From positions 372,001 through 436,000 of the forward strand of contig AP026149.1 of NCBI GenBank assembly GCA_030295235.1: a DNA stretch of 64,000 bases. Reading direction: 5' to 3'. Positions 11,898 to 23,027 of the stretch are shown here, piece after piece. A model generated the notes under the pieces. The model worked only from the letters and a program-made list of their open reading frames with translations, was not told the origin of the DNA and did not search any database. A program made the translations under genes and the position numbers. The DNA is from Fistulifera solaris (Eukaryota > Bacillariophyta > Bacillariophyceae > Naviculales > Stauroneidaceae). How positions within the stretch are numbered: position 1 is the stretch's first letter; every line of letters starts with the position of its first letter.

Positions 11898-13043
11898 CCC
11901 ACAGAGCTCTCTTGCGAACGATGATGTGTTGTTCTATTTTTGCGGTGAGATTTGTTGTAGACATTAAAAAGTAAACATCCTGGTATTGGATTCATCTTTT
12001 CGTACAAAACAAATAATGATTTTCTACGTTCAGCAATTGTAGTTTTACCCTTCTTAGATTTCCGTAGCACAAGAAGTGTTTTGCTTTCGCCACGTTCACG
12101 CTGGTCGCACCCTCGACTACTTTATAATCTTAAAGTACGGAACTCAAGGAACGCTTGTGAATGAACGAAGTCAAGATCCTACATCCTATCAATCGCCAAC
12201 GTGTTCTCCTGAATAGGGCCAAACTTTCTGATTTCGTTGTCACTCATTTGAAGCAATAGGAAAAGTTGTCGGAGCGCTGTTCGGACGAAACACTGTGATT
12301 TCCTTTTGAGGTGCGTAAGTAGCTTCAGGAAATGTTTTGTCCATCCACTATCGACAATACTTCGAATGTATAGCGTTCAGCGTATCAAGTTTATCATCAA
12401 CATCCAAACATTCACCAAAGAAGCGAGTCTCCGTTTTACCAGATCCCTCGTAAGATACGTCTGGGAGTTATTTAGTCATGGAGTAGGTCTAGATTTTAGT
12501 CCGAATGAATTAAGATCTCTATGTGTTATGCTTGAAAGTGTTGCCTACTAAACCGAAGGAGCCCATGTGGGTTTAAACTAAATGCGATGCTTATTCTATT
12601 CTTTCAAAAGTGTTAGGATAGAGTAATTGACGAATAGAAGCCTAAAAAACAACGAGACTACGAAAATCTCCCGTGTAAACCTTACGGAGTAGGACTTATG
12701 ACCTTAGCTAAAGAGCATTAAGAAGCGGTGACGCCATCAAAACGAACAAGGGGCATCCGCGGTCACATCGAATCTCTTCCACTTTTTGCGTCTCTGTAGT
12801 TTCTACGAGAAATTATACGAGGTTTACCCACGGAGACCGCGCCACCGAATGCGAACCGGTGGGTGGCAAGACGATTGTAGCACAACAGCATGTAGATTCA
12901 TGTAGAAATCGTACTAGTCGTGGAATCACGTAGACAATCTACAGGCCTCTTCGCGAAAACTCGTCCGAAGACCCAAATGATCGACAATGAAGCACACAAA
13001 TCCGAGTCAACACCCTTTTTGCTTCGTTTGAAATTCCTTCACC
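11898..13043. other. Intergenic region between H3 and H2B
   Basis: More than 1.1 kb with no recognisable gene. It should include the H2B promoter at its right end. No H2A gene is present here or elsewhere in the window. Confidence 0.5.
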
Positions 13044-13400
13044 ATGGCCAAGACACCCTCCAAGCAATCTGCCAAGGCACCCAAGAAGGCCACCGGCGCA
13101 AAGACCAAGAGCAAGAAGCGTACCGAGACTTACTCTTCTTACATCTACAAGGTGCTGAAACAGGTTCACCCCGACACTGGTATCTCCAAGAAGGGCATGT
13201 CTATCATGAACTCCTTCATCAACGATATTTTCGAGCGCATCGCTACCGAGGCTGGAAAGCTTTCTACTTACAGCAAGAAGGCGACCCTCAGCAGCCGCGA
13301 AATCCAGACTGCCGTCCGACTCATGCTCCCCGGAGAATTGGCCAAGCACGCTGTCTCGGAAGGAACCAAGGCTGTCACCAAATTCTCCAGTAGCGCTTAA
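13044..13400 (+). CDS. Histone H2B
   Basis: An intronless 118-residue protein. The basic tail ([20 protein letters not shown]) is followed by the H2B fold with [19 protein letters not shown], the [19 protein letters not shown] helix and a typical C-terminus [19 protein letters not shown]. It pairs with H2A in the nucleosome. It lies downstream of H3 on the same strand but about 1.2 kb away, so it has its own promoter. Unlike H3 and H4, I do not see a GG-stem/CC plus ACCCA element in its 3' flank. Confidence 0.97.
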   Translation: MAKTPSKQSAKAPKKATGAKTKSKKRTETYSSYIYKVLKQVHPDTGISKKGMSIMNSFINDIFERIATEAGKLSTYSKKATLSSREIQTAVRLMLPGELAKHAVSEGTKAVTKFSSSA

Positions 13401-13616
13401 GTGTGCTGTCTTGTTCTTCCACGCTGGATAAGTTCTGTTTTGCTGGTTTTATTTCGGAAGGAATCAAGGAACGACACCAGCTGAACTTTCACCCGTGTGC
13501 CTCACAGGAACTTTCTGCTACAGCAAGGCCTTATGCTTTCATTAGTAGATCTGATTCAATACGAAAATTGACGACAAATAGAACAGTTGTTTACTTGACG
13601 TAGCTTTCTTTTTGAA

Positions 13617-14843
13617 TTAAGATAGTAGCTGAGGGAACTTTTCTTTAATCTTCTTTGTTGCTGCTTGAAGAACATTCAGTCGACCACTCAAGTATCTAGT
13701 CAATAACTCGTCATCCGCTACGAGCTCCAACCCATTCATTACCTTATCTTTGGCAATCTCAAGCTCTCCCACAATTAAAGCAAATACTTCTTCCTCGTTG
13801 CGCGGTGACACGAAGAGCAAAGGATTCTTCTCTTTGTCCGGTAGACTTTGCAACACATCCGATTCTATAGCGTTGGCGAGACTTTGTCGCAATTTTCCTA
13901 AACTCTCTTCGTCTATCGAACCATCGGATTCTATTGTTGCTGTAATCTTCGGCTGACGAATCATTCTTATTTGAAGTTCCTCGGTATTGTGCGGGTTCTC
14001 TTCATCTACAAAGCCATAATTCAAAAGAGTTTGACGATTTGTCAAGTCACCGTAAGAAATAAAGATTTCATTACTGGGTGGATTGACCAGACGTTCAAAC
14101 CAGGATTTATCACTCCGTGGAAGCTTGTTTGCATCAATTTCCAAGTTCAAAAGATCCAGACCATCCTCTCCTGTAGCATCGACAAACATTCTGGTGGCCA
14201 CGGACGAACGATGATTGATCATGTCCAAGACAGGCGTCAAGCTGTACCGCTTGTCGGGCAAGAAGTTACATCGAGAATCAACGCAGGCTAAGGCCCACGG
14301 ATCAACAAATGGGGAATTCACACGGGGATCGTCGGCTTGTAGCAGTTTCGACAAAGCACCACCGTCGGCCGCTTCTACAAGAGCCAGACGATCCGGGTTC
14401 CAGAACCGTGGTAACGTTTTCTGAAAAGAGTCAAAGGACGGCAGTAAGTCAATATAAGGGGCAAACTCGGAATCGCTGCCCAAATTCTTTTCGAATTCGA
14501 GTCGGTCGGCCAATTGTTCCGAACTGTCAGCGATCAAGCAAGAGCTTAGGGGCACCTGCAACAAATTCAATTGCCCGGTTTGCTTGACAGCAGAGTCTAA
14601 CACGGTATAACGATATCCACCATTACCCTCTCTTATCTCAAGCGACGTTTTTATTCCTTGGGCGGAGCACCAGGAACGGAAAATGTCAAGTTTCATGCTC
14701 TCCGTTTTGAATTGAGCGATAGATGACGATCGCTTTCTAAGACCGCTTTGCAAGAATAATGGCAAGGATCTTATAAAGCTCCGACGTGATGAAGCACTGG
14801 TAATGCCGATCTTGACCAATTTTTGCGTGTTACTCTTGATCAT
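13617..14843 (-). CDS. SET-domain protein, Rubisco-LSMT/SETD3-like lysine methyltransferase
   Basis: A 408-residue protein of the split-SET family that includes Rubisco large-subunit methyltransferase and SETD3/SETD6. The C-terminal SET half has a DMINHRS motif near residue 208, followed near 262 by FISYGDLTNRQTLLNYGF, which supplies the NH-S and Y(G) residues that bind S-adenosylmethionine and place the lysine. A C-terminal Rubis-substrate-binding-like helical region follows. The family methylates non-histone proteins more often than histones, so its place between histone genes may be chance. The Arg/Ser-rich N-terminus of about 45 residues could be an organelle-targeting peptide. The frame is intact. 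Confidence 0.83.
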   Translation of the reverse strand: MIKSNTQKLVKIGITSASSRRSFIRSLPLFLQSGLRKRSSSIAQFKTESMKLDIFRSWCSAQGIKTSLEIREGNGGYRYTVLDSAVKQTGQLNLLQVPLSSCLIADSSEQLADRLEFEKNLGSDSEFAPYIDLLPSFDSFQKTLPRFWNPDRLALVEAADGGALSKLLQADDPRVNSPFVDPWALACVDSRCNFLPDKRYSLTPVLDMINHRSSVATRMFVDATGEDGLDLLNLEIDANKLPRSDKSWFERLVNPPSNEIFISYGDLTNRQTLLNYGFVDEENPHNTEELQIRMIRQPKITATIESDGSIDEESLGKLRQSLANAIESDVLQSLPDKEKNPLLFVSPRNEEEVFALIVGELEIAKDKVMNGLELVADDELLTRYLSGRLNVLQAATKKIKEKFPQLLS

Positions 14844-14860
14844 CGATCATCGATCATCGA
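14838..14860. repeat. Short tandem repeat GATCATC
   Basis: About 3.3 copies of the 7-mer GATCATC, overlapping the start codon of the SET gene at 14843. A length change here would alter the leader. Confidence 0.7.
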
Positions 14861-15511
<651 letters not shown>

Positions 15512-15578
15512 GCGTCTCTTTGGATGCTTGACTTGGCTTTGATGCCGTTGCATTTGCAGTTTGTCGACTGCACAAACC

Positions 15579-15594
15579 GGAGATTATAATCTCC
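15579..15594 (+). terminator. Histone 3' stem-loop of H4 copy 2
   Basis: The same GGAGATTATAATCTCC palindrome with ACCCA following at 15595-15599, at the same distance from the stop codon as in copy 1. Confidence 0.75.
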
Positions 15595-15625
15595 ACCCAT
15601 TCAAACAAAGCACTTGTCGGTTGGA

Positions 15626-16194
15626 TGAGAGAAGAAGATTGCAGAAGGATTTCTATTTGTAGAACAATTGATAGTAGAATACGATTTCGTCTTCTCATTT
15701 GCAATTTATTTTCTGTTATTCATTCAGCCAAACCGTCGTGAATCATTCTTCTCAACTGCGATGGCCCTACCAGTTATCGTTATTTCTTTGCTATTCATTC
15801 GATGAAACGAACCGGCTTGACTATCAATAAGGTGAAGGTTGATTGAACGTCACGTTATCCCAACGCTTTCCTTGAACCGGCATAAGATCTTGAGTCACGT
15901 TTCCCGGAATAAAAAACATGTTCGTGCCATTAGGAACGATTCCGATGATATCAAGAGTACCAAGGTTTGAATTTTCAACGAAGTGCTTACTAAATAGGGA
16001 ACGCATGCCGAGTATGAAAGATAGTACAGCCCGTCCGTTCCATGTTCCGTGTTCCGTGTCCTTGATCATTTTACATCATGTGCTAAACGCAAGCCAAAAG
16101 CAAGCATCAAAAGGTTCTCATTGGATCAATCGACACACGAAATAACCGGAAAAGATTCGAAAAGTGAAATAATTGAACACCTTCGCAACACACC
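15626..16194. other. Intergenic region, weak open frame only
   Basis: No known gene. An 81-codon open frame on the minus strand at 15824-16069 has no recognised domain. The right end holds the leader of the double-SET gene. Confidence 0.45.
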
Positions 16195-17790
16195 ATGGTA
16201 CGAATATCCTTTCCTCGACCGAAATCGGCAGCTGCTCGAGCGAACGCGCTGGGTGAATACGTCTTCCGACACAAGATTGTTCTGTGGGCGGTCGTGGCCG
16301 GCCTCATTACCCTGAGTCAATTATCGTCCTATTCACGGAACTTGACTTCCATGACACGCGGAAGTAACCGGCAGGCTATGGAGCTCGCGCAGCAGCAGTG
16401 CCGTTTCTTTCTCGCCGAAAGTGCCATTCCGCGCAGTGATCTCGGAATATTCACGGCCATCGATATTGCCAAAGGAGAGCAAACGCAATCCATGCCCGAC
16501 ATTTGTATCTACGTGGCCGATACACCGTCGGGAACCGATTTTCATACTCATTCCTGGGCGGGAAGTGTCTTCATGGGACGATATGAAGGTCAGAATTCGA
16601 GAGGTGCCTGTGAAGGAGTGGCCACGTTAGTCAATACCATGCCGGACTCGGTGAATGCCGCGGAACTCGTACCGTTCCAAGTCCACACCAACGCTGGTCT
16701 CAAACGCGATCAGAATCCGGGTGCGGGTGCAATCACCCATTACTATGGCGTTACATCAAAGGCACGAAGAAATGTGGCCGCCGGTTCGGAAATCACCATT
16801 GATTATGGAGACTGGCACTACGAGTCGGATCGGCAATACGTCGCTCCCGTTCATACTCCCGAGTGGGTTCGCAAACACGGTATGTGCATCGATCATATCG
16901 AAATCCGCCAAGCTCTGGACCCTGAAATGGGACGAGGTGCCTTTGCTCGACGATTTTTGCCCCGCGGCAGTGTTGTCGCGCCAGCTCCGTTACAAACGTT
17001 TAAGAACCGTAACGACTTCGCGCAACAAGAACCCGAGGCTTTGTTTGTGAACTACTGCTTCCAACCCTCCGGCACGAACATCCTATTGTTCCCGTATGGG
17101 CCAGGGGTTAATCTCATTAATCATAGTTCGGAAAAGGCCAATGTGAAGCTTCAATGGTCGACCAATGCGCAGAATCACCGACACTGGCTTGACTTGCCAT
17201 TGAACAAGTTTTGGGAGATGGTTTACCCGGGAGCCTTGATTTTGGATGTGGTAGCTCTTCGAGACATTCAGCCGGGCGAAGAATTGTATCTCGATTATGG
17301 CCCGGAATGGGAAGCAGCGTGGCAAGCTCATGTTGGTGGATGGGAGGCAAACACTGAGCCTTACGTGTATCCGGCCGACATGGATCTCACAGAACCATTT
17401 CGAACACTTGAAGAGCAGAAAAAGGACCCTTATCCTAGTAACCTAGCAACCGTTTGTTTTGAAGGTCAGTGGGATATTGAAGAAAATAAACCAGTCGATT
17501 GGACCGAGCCAACATTCTGGACCGACGGTATGCTTTATTGTCATATCCTTAAACGCGAAAAAGGCAGCAACACAGGATCCTATCTTTATGAAGTATCGCT
17601 GGGCTATCGAAAGGAACCCCATCCATTAGATGACAGGCGCTACATTAGCAGAAAAGTGCCTCATAAGGCCATCATGTTTGTCGATAAACCCTATAAGAGT
17701 GACATGCATTTGAAGGATTCTTTCCGACACCCCATTGGTATTCCCGATGAGTTGATACCTGAACACTGGAGAGTAACTGCTGTTCAATAA
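16195..17790 (+). CDS. Membrane-anchored protein with two SET-like domains
   Basis: A 531-residue, single-exon protein. A hydrophobic segment at about residues 24-45 (KIVLWAVVAGLITLSQLSSY) after a short basic start predicts a type II membrane protein or signal anchor, with the rest in the lumen of the endomembrane system. Two SET-like halves follow. The first ends EITIDYGDWHYESD; the second has GVNLINHSS and ends GEELYLDYGPEW. These are the SAM-binding NHS and DYG motifs of SET methyltransferases. Family context suggests protein lysine methylation, but the substrate is unknown and lumenal placement argues against histones despite the neighbouring H4 gene. The frame is intact. Confidence 0.78.
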   Translation: MVRISFPRPKSAAARANALGEYVFRHKIVLWAVVAGLITLSQLSSYSRNLTSMTRGSNRQAMELAQQQCRFFLAESAIPRSDLGIFTAIDIAKGEQTQSMPDICIYVADTPSGTDFHTHSWAGSVFMGRYEGQNSRGACEGVATLVNTMPDSVNAAELVPFQVHTNAGLKRDQNPGAGAITHYYGVTSKARRNVAAGSEITIDYGDWHYESDRQYVAPVHTPEWVRKHGMCIDHIEIRQALDPEMGRGAFARRFLPRGSVVAPAPLQTFKNRNDFAQQEPEALFVNYCFQPSGTNILLFPYGPGVNLINHSSEKANVKLQWSTNAQNHRHWLDLPLNKFWEMVYPGALILDVVALRDIQPGEELYLDYGPEWEAAWQAHVGGWEANTEPYVYPADMDLTEPFRTLEEQKKDPYPSNLATVCFEGQWDIEENKPVDWTEPTFWTDGMLYCHILKREKGSNTGSYLYEVSLGYRKEPHPLDDRRYISRKVPHKAIMFVDKPYKSDMHLKDSFRHPIGIPDELIPEHWRVTAVQ

Positions 17791-17870
17791 GTGACTTTGA
17801 TACGTCCAAACGCGGCTCGCATAAACAGGCGAACGTTGTAATAGCAAAACAGATTTCATATTCATATAAG

Positions 17871-19670
17871 TTACTTTTCTTTCTTGGCGTTTTCTGCTTC
17901 CATTACTTCTGCTTTCTGGATTTCTGTTTGTGCGAGGAAAAGGCCACTGAGACGATTGGCTGCGCTCAGCCAACTCAATAGAACGCCATAGAAGATTACT
18001 CCGACTACTGGAGCCGCGTTTATGATGTTTCCGAAGATGAGAACTAGACCCTGTTGAATAAATGAACCGCCACTCTTTCCGAGACGTGAGCCCAAAACAT
18101 CAATGGCTGCTTTGCCTTTTACCTTGGACTCATCGTCAAGGGGTATGTAGGCCATCTAAAATGGAAAACAAATGGTTGAGCGGCTTGGCAAACGAACAAA
18201 ACGGATTGCAACGAAATGAATTATGACGTACCTGCGTTGTAGGATCGAACAAAGCATACTTGGCCGTTTTGCTTAACAAACTTTGAATAGTGCCAAAAAT
18301 GACCGCTATCTTGAGTCGTGAAGGACTGTCAAGTCCAAGGAAGATGCATCCAAAGAACGGAGCTGCTAAAACCGCCATCGTGGCAGGGGTTGCCATAGCA
18401 CCGACTTTCCAGCCCAAAAGTCGAATGACATGAACTCCAAAGAAAATGATAATGGACGTGCTCAAGCCGACTGCTGAAGAGAAGTTTCCCATGAATCGCT
18501 GGTAATCCAGAGGATTCGGGTATTGTTTCTTGACCAACGACTTCCACATGATTTCGGTAAAGTTAATGCTGAGTCCGTAACCCAATACCAACATTGCGAT
18601 AAGACGCAAATACTGACTGTTGGCCAAAAACTTGGCGGATTCGACCATGGACATCTTGGGCTTTTTTCTTTTTTGCTGTTTTGGTTTGTTCTGCTGCAGT
18701 AGGTGTTGTACTTTCGGTGCGCTCCACATATCCGGTGCTCAATCGATAAAACAAACAGATCATGATCCCCGAAAAGGAGACCGCGCTCGTGAGACGGTTC
18801 AAACTGGCGGCGAAATCCGGCGCTTTGCTCGCATATCTCACCACATATTGACCCGCCACGACCGGTGCTAGGCCACTCATTTGGGCAAACAAGGGGTAGA
18901 AGCGTTTCGCTTGGTCGACCGACACGACGTCGTTGGCAAATTGCCAAAATAGTAGACCCACAGATACGGAGCTATAGATTTCGGACATGATGTAGAAGAG
19001 AGCCGACGTCCAGTGAGTAAAGATTTTGGCCAAAACAGCCATGCCACTGGAAGTTGCGGCACCGGGTAAAAAAGCGTTGTACGGTTTCGAGAGTGGGATG
19101 AAGAAGAGTTTCGGCATTCGGGTAAATGAATGCATTGAAAAGAGCAAAGAACACAAAGAATGGAATACACGTAATGTAGAATAGCGTTTTCTTTCCGACA
19201 CTGTTCGAAAGCTTTGAATAGAGAGCGATAAAGGCCGTAGCTGCTGGCAAGACACCATAAATTTTGAGAAAGGCAATCGCCTCGGCTCCGCACTGTGTGA
19301 CAATCAATGTATCCTTCGTGTCTCGTGTCAACGTGAGCGCTAATATCACGAAAAACTTGATGGCTCCAATTAGTACGAATTTGGTGATCTCGTGACTGCC
19401 GTAGATGGGAAAGACGGCTTGACGCGCTCGTGCAAGGAAAGTGGTGACGGCCATGGTACCTCCTCCTCTGCTCCAAGATGTTCCGTTAGGTATTTGTTGC
19501 GGTTGTGAGCCGTCGGTATTACCCGTTTTCTCGTCGTTGGTATGTGAATGCAGAGTGAATTGACGTTTTACCGTGACAGCCCGAGATTCCGATCGAAAAT
19601 GAAGACTCGACGATAAGCAACTGGAATTGAGAACTAGAACGAATAAAATGAAACAATGTAACGGCTTCAT
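17871..19670 (-). CDS. ATP/ADP translocase (NTT-family nucleotide transporter)
   Basis: Similar to the bacterial and plastid nucleotide transporters of the NTT family, which exchange ATP for ADP or import nucleotides across plastid membranes. Typical features are ALTLTRDTKDTLIVTQCGAE in the N-terminal quarter, the FWQFANDVVSVDQAKRFYPL segment and YALFDPTTQ, where the last exon joins. About eleven membrane segments are seen. The N-terminus has a signal-like stretch ending CLSSS, followed by a Ser/Arg-rich region, as expected for plastid-bound diatom NTTs. An intron lies at 18156-18231 (GTACGT...TTTAG). Two extra-base frameshifts, near 19109-19111 and at the T6 run 18662-18667, are likely errors; corrected length is about 573 residues. 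Confidence 0.85.
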
Positions 19671-20086
19671 TCAGATAATATCGCTTAGAATAGTGTGCAC
19701 AAACGCCTCGAGCACAAGGTATGCATAAATGAATGAATGAATGAAAATATTGATGATAATCGATCGGAACAAAAAAAGGATATAAAGCGACGTTTTGATG
19801 TTTGTGTTTGTGTTGAGTTGATGTCGCGATGATGTCGGATCCGACGGCCATCCAAAACACACGGACGAAAAACGGAAAAGTATGGGAAAGAGTACGTACG
19901 TCGTCCAGACGATTGTACGTCATCGTTCAGTCCTGTTCTCAGTACCGGTATGTTATACGTAAAAACAGTTAGTTTGTCCGTCCGCTTCTCGAAAGCCCGC
20001 GCTCAAGATGGTTTCCGTCTGCGAAACGTTGTTTCGTCGAACCATCACAATCAACAAAGGAAAACGATGTCCGTTATAATAAATCC
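19671..20086. promoter_or_regulatory. Divergent upstream region of NTT and CBM9-like genes
   Basis: Lies between two divergent start codons. It contains a short ATGA/ATGAATGA run near 19726-19745. No gene is seen. Confidence 0.45.
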
Positions 20087-21220
20087 ATGAATCGTCATCT
20101 CCATTCTTCTTGTTATCTACTCATGGTGTCTGTCGCTACCTCGTTCAATCCTTACGCATGGTATCCTCGGCAATACGTCGTACAACGCGTCACGCAGCCC
20201 TTGGTGATTGATGGCGACGTCGAGAAGGAAGCATGGCGCAATGTGCCGTGGAGTGATGCGTTTGGTGATATTCAAGGAAAAGATGGGCTCTCTCCCGCCG
20301 ATATTCCTTTGACTGCGTTCAAAGCTCTTTACGATGACAAACATTTGTACATTTGTGCCGTATTGCATCCCAAAGATGGTTTACCGACCGAAGCCCATTC
20401 TACGGAGCGAAATCAGCCAATCTATCAACAAGATTCGGATTTTGAAGTCTTTATACAAGTGGGATATCCCAATGAAGATGGAAGTGGCACTACTTGGAAT
20501 CACGATTACAAAGAGCTCGAAATCAATGCCATTAATACTCCATGGAACCTTCTCATGGACAAACCGTACTGGGATGGTGGTCAAGAGCATTCGGGAAGAG
20601 TCGCCAGCGATCCTTCGGATCCCTTGTATTATGAAGTTTATAATCAAGAGACAGCAACTCGTTTACTTTCGGGACAATTGAATCATCCGATCCACGGGGC
20701 CCTTTGGACCGTGGAGATGAAACTCGCTTTTTCGGATCTGTGGGTACAGAAAAGTGACACGACAACAAATCGTAAACCGACTTTATCGGTGCCTTGGCGC
20801 ATCAATTTCAGTCGAGTCGAAAAACAAGGTTCGATTAATTGGACTTGGCAACCTCAATATCGTTGGGACCCTCGACAAGAACAATTTATAGGTTTTGTCG
20901 ACATGCATCTTCCCGATGCTTGGGGATATTTGTCCTTCGATCGGCCAACCATCGACCGCACGTGGCCAGCACAACTGGTAGCCATGTGCATCTACTACGC
21001 GCAACGTCATCATCAAGAGACTTATGGAAAATTTACAAAGGACGTCAATGCATTAATACTTCCTCCGCATAGCATGGATGATTTTCTAGTTGACATACAA
21101 TTGGAAGGTTCAGATAACTACGTGGCATCTATCATTGATGCTAACATTCATGTACAAATACGACAAGATCGAAGGTTAACAGTTGTGACCAAGCGAACGT
21201 CAGTTATGGATCAACAATGA
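20087..21220 (+). CDS. Secreted CBM9-like carbohydrate-binding protein
   Basis: A 377-residue protein with a signal-like start (hydrophobic YLLMVSVATSF). The body matches the family-9 carbohydrate-binding module-like fold found in bacterial and algal proteins: VIDGDVEKEAWRNVPW at the start, LYDDKHLYICAVL, a DSDFEVFIQV strand, YKELEINAINTPWNL and the closing DMHLPDAWGYLSFD. In this group the WxxWPWRINFSR-like and PDAWGYL motifs are usual. It likely binds a glycan on the cell surface or outside; no catalytic residues are recognised. The C-terminal 80 residues after the module are unassigned. The frame is intact. Confidence 0.75.
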   Translation: MNRHLHSSCYLLMVSVATSFNPYAWYPRQYVVQRVTQPLVIDGDVEKEAWRNVPWSDAFGDIQGKDGLSPADIPLTAFKALYDDKHLYICAVLHPKDGLPTEAHSTERNQPIYQQDSDFEVFIQVGYPNEDGSGTTWNHDYKELEINAINTPWNLLMDKPYWDGGQEHSGRVASDPSDPLYYEVYNQETATRLLSGQLNHPIHGALWTVEMKLAFSDLWVQKSDTTTNRKPTLSVPWRINFSRVEKQGSINWTWQPQYRWDPRQEQFIGFVDMHLPDAWGYLSFDRPTIDRTWPAQLVAMCIYYAQRHHQETYGKFTKDVNALILPPHSMDDFLVDIQLEGSDNYVASIIDANIHVQIRQDRRLTVVTKRTSVMDQQ

Positions 21221-21966
21221 CGTGATACATTGAAGCTACCGTTTCTTGAATCGTCAGGAAGGATTTCACTTGCGTCACGCTTGTTTCTTTTCACGCAGCT
21301 TGCTTGTCACGGAATAACTCTAGTGCGATGCGCTAGCGCTAAGAACGCGCGCGTTACCGTCATAGCTTTTTTGGTAGTGAATTTTCCCTACTAGAATCAA
21401 TCGACATGTGTTGAATTACTTAGTTAAGGATGTCTACGATGACCATTGTGCTATCTTGTAGAAGTTTCTGAACGGGGAAGAGCTTATACAAAAGGATGCC
21501 AAAGTTACCCAAGCACGCATGCTAGAGATTTCGACCTTCAAACGAGAACATCGAACATGGACCTTATTGTCCGCGGAATTGGATTTGGGACACGAATGAC
21601 AAACGTATTTAGGAGGACTTAACGGTATCATAACGGGATTAATTTCATTTAGGAGTTTTTTGGCATTTATTTTGTCAGAAAACAAATCCAAATCATCAAA
21701 AAAGATTGCATGCAATCGTTGGCAAGGGAACCACAAATGCGCGTGGTGATACTTGTGACTAGGAAAAAGGAACTTGTGTTGATTTAAATTCATTTGTCGC
21801 CGAAATCGAGACACTTGAAGGAAAGTACAAAAGGTAGGAGCATGATGGAATGACCATTGACCGCTTGTTTCAAGGAACTGCAGAACAATGTGATCGGTGC
21901 CTGTAAAAAAATACGCATACAATACTCAACCCGGGCTTTTTTAACTCTCGTTTTCAGTAGAACGAA
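21221..21966. other. Intergenic region with a doubtful open frame
   Basis: A 162-codon open frame on the minus strand at 21434-21922 has no recognisable domain or signal and may be chance. No other feature is seen. Confidence 0.4.
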
Positions 21967-22914
21967 ATGAAGATTATCTCAGTTCTTTCCTCATTTTTGA
22001 TTTTATCACGAGCGCTTGCTCAAAATCAAGCCGATCCGGCATTGTTTCTGAATCCTTGCGAAGTTAGATGTGAAGGCAACGTCTTTCGTAGAACTTTCTA
22101 CGTCAACAACTATGAAAATGGAATATGCAGTGAGAACTGTGTTCGGTTTCCTCGCGCATACACCGTCCGCGGTTACAGTTGTGGCCGTTGCCCCAAAGCG
22201 TTTGACGACTACAACGAACTAAAGCAGGCGGTAGATGAGTATCTCGCTGACAACTCGGCTTCCTCTGCTGTTGCAATTCTTTATGGACATCCCATTGGAA
22301 AGTGGCAGGTTCAAAAGGTCGAATCGTTTGAGTATCTCTTCGATGGAAAACGTAATACGGCTGCTGCTACTTTCAATGAGGATATCAGTGCTTGGAACGT
22401 GCGCTCGGCGAGCAACATGCAGTACATGTTTGCATCAAACACGGCCTTTAACAAAGACATCGGAGGATGGAACGTAGCCCGTGTGACAACGATGGAAGGA
22501 ATGTTCGAGGACGCGTCTTCGTTTAATCGAAATATTGGTTCCTGGGACGTCACGAATGTTCGTGACATGGCTTACATGTTTTACGGGACAAAACAGTTCA
22601 ATCAAAATCTCAATTCATGGGACGTTGGTAGTGTGACGGATATGAGTTTCATGTTCTCGTTGGCGGAGTCTTTTAACTCTCCCCTCGATAACTGGAATGT
22701 GGCCAATGTCAAGGATTTCGAACAAATGTTCGCGGACGCAACTGCTTTCTCACAAGATTTGTGTCAATGGGGAGACGAAATGACCTCCATCACGAGCGAT
22801 AGAGTAATTAACATGTTCATCTCAACACAGTGCCTATTGGAAGATGATCCGGCATTATCGGAAACACCGGTTAGCCCTCTGTGCTTCAACTGTAGAAAAC
22901 CGGGTGGCGTTTAA
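21967..22914 (+). CDS. Secreted DUF285 (BspA-like) repeat protein
   Basis: A 315-residue protein with a clear signal peptide (MKIISVLSSFLILSRALAQ). After a Cys-rich segment, residues about 125-280 contain about six repeats of 25 residues with the pattern FN.DI..W.V..V..M..MF, for example WNVARVTTMEGMF and WDVTNVRDMAYMF. This is DUF285, a leucine-rich-repeat-like solenoid found in surface proteins of Mycoplasma, bacteria and many stramenopiles. It is probably secreted or wall-attached and involved in adhesion or recognition, which is inference from the family. Cys pairs at both ends suggest disulphide caps. There is no C-terminal membrane segment. Confidence 0.85.
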   Translation: MKIISVLSSFLILSRALAQNQADPALFLNPCEVRCEGNVFRRTFYVNNYENGICSENCVRFPRAYTVRGYSCGRCPKAFDDYNELKQAVDEYLADNSASSAVAILYGHPIGKWQVQKVESFEYLFDGKRNTAAATFNEDISAWNVRSASNMQYMFASNTAFNKDIGGWNVARVTTMEGMFEDASSFNRNIGSWDVTNVRDMAYMFYGTKQFNQNLNSWDVGSVTDMSFMFSLAESFNSPLDNWNVANVKDFEQMFADATAFSQDLCQWGDEMTSITSDRVINMFISTQCLLEDDPALSETPVSPLCFNCRKPGGV

Positions 22915-23027
22915 GACTAAATTGGATACAAGAACCTAAGTAACCACTCGCTGGTGTCTCAATACAATGATTTCAAAATAAGTAACTTAGTTTGATTGAA
23001 ATCCTATGATACGATGCTTTGAATTAA

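Noticed and set aside
14838-14860. GATCATC tandem repeat as a CRISPR-like or origin element
   Set aside because: Only about three short units without spacers; ordinary microsatellite-like sequence.
21434-21922. A 162-codon minus-strand open frame
   Set aside because: No recognisable domain or signal; could be chance in a non-coding spacer.
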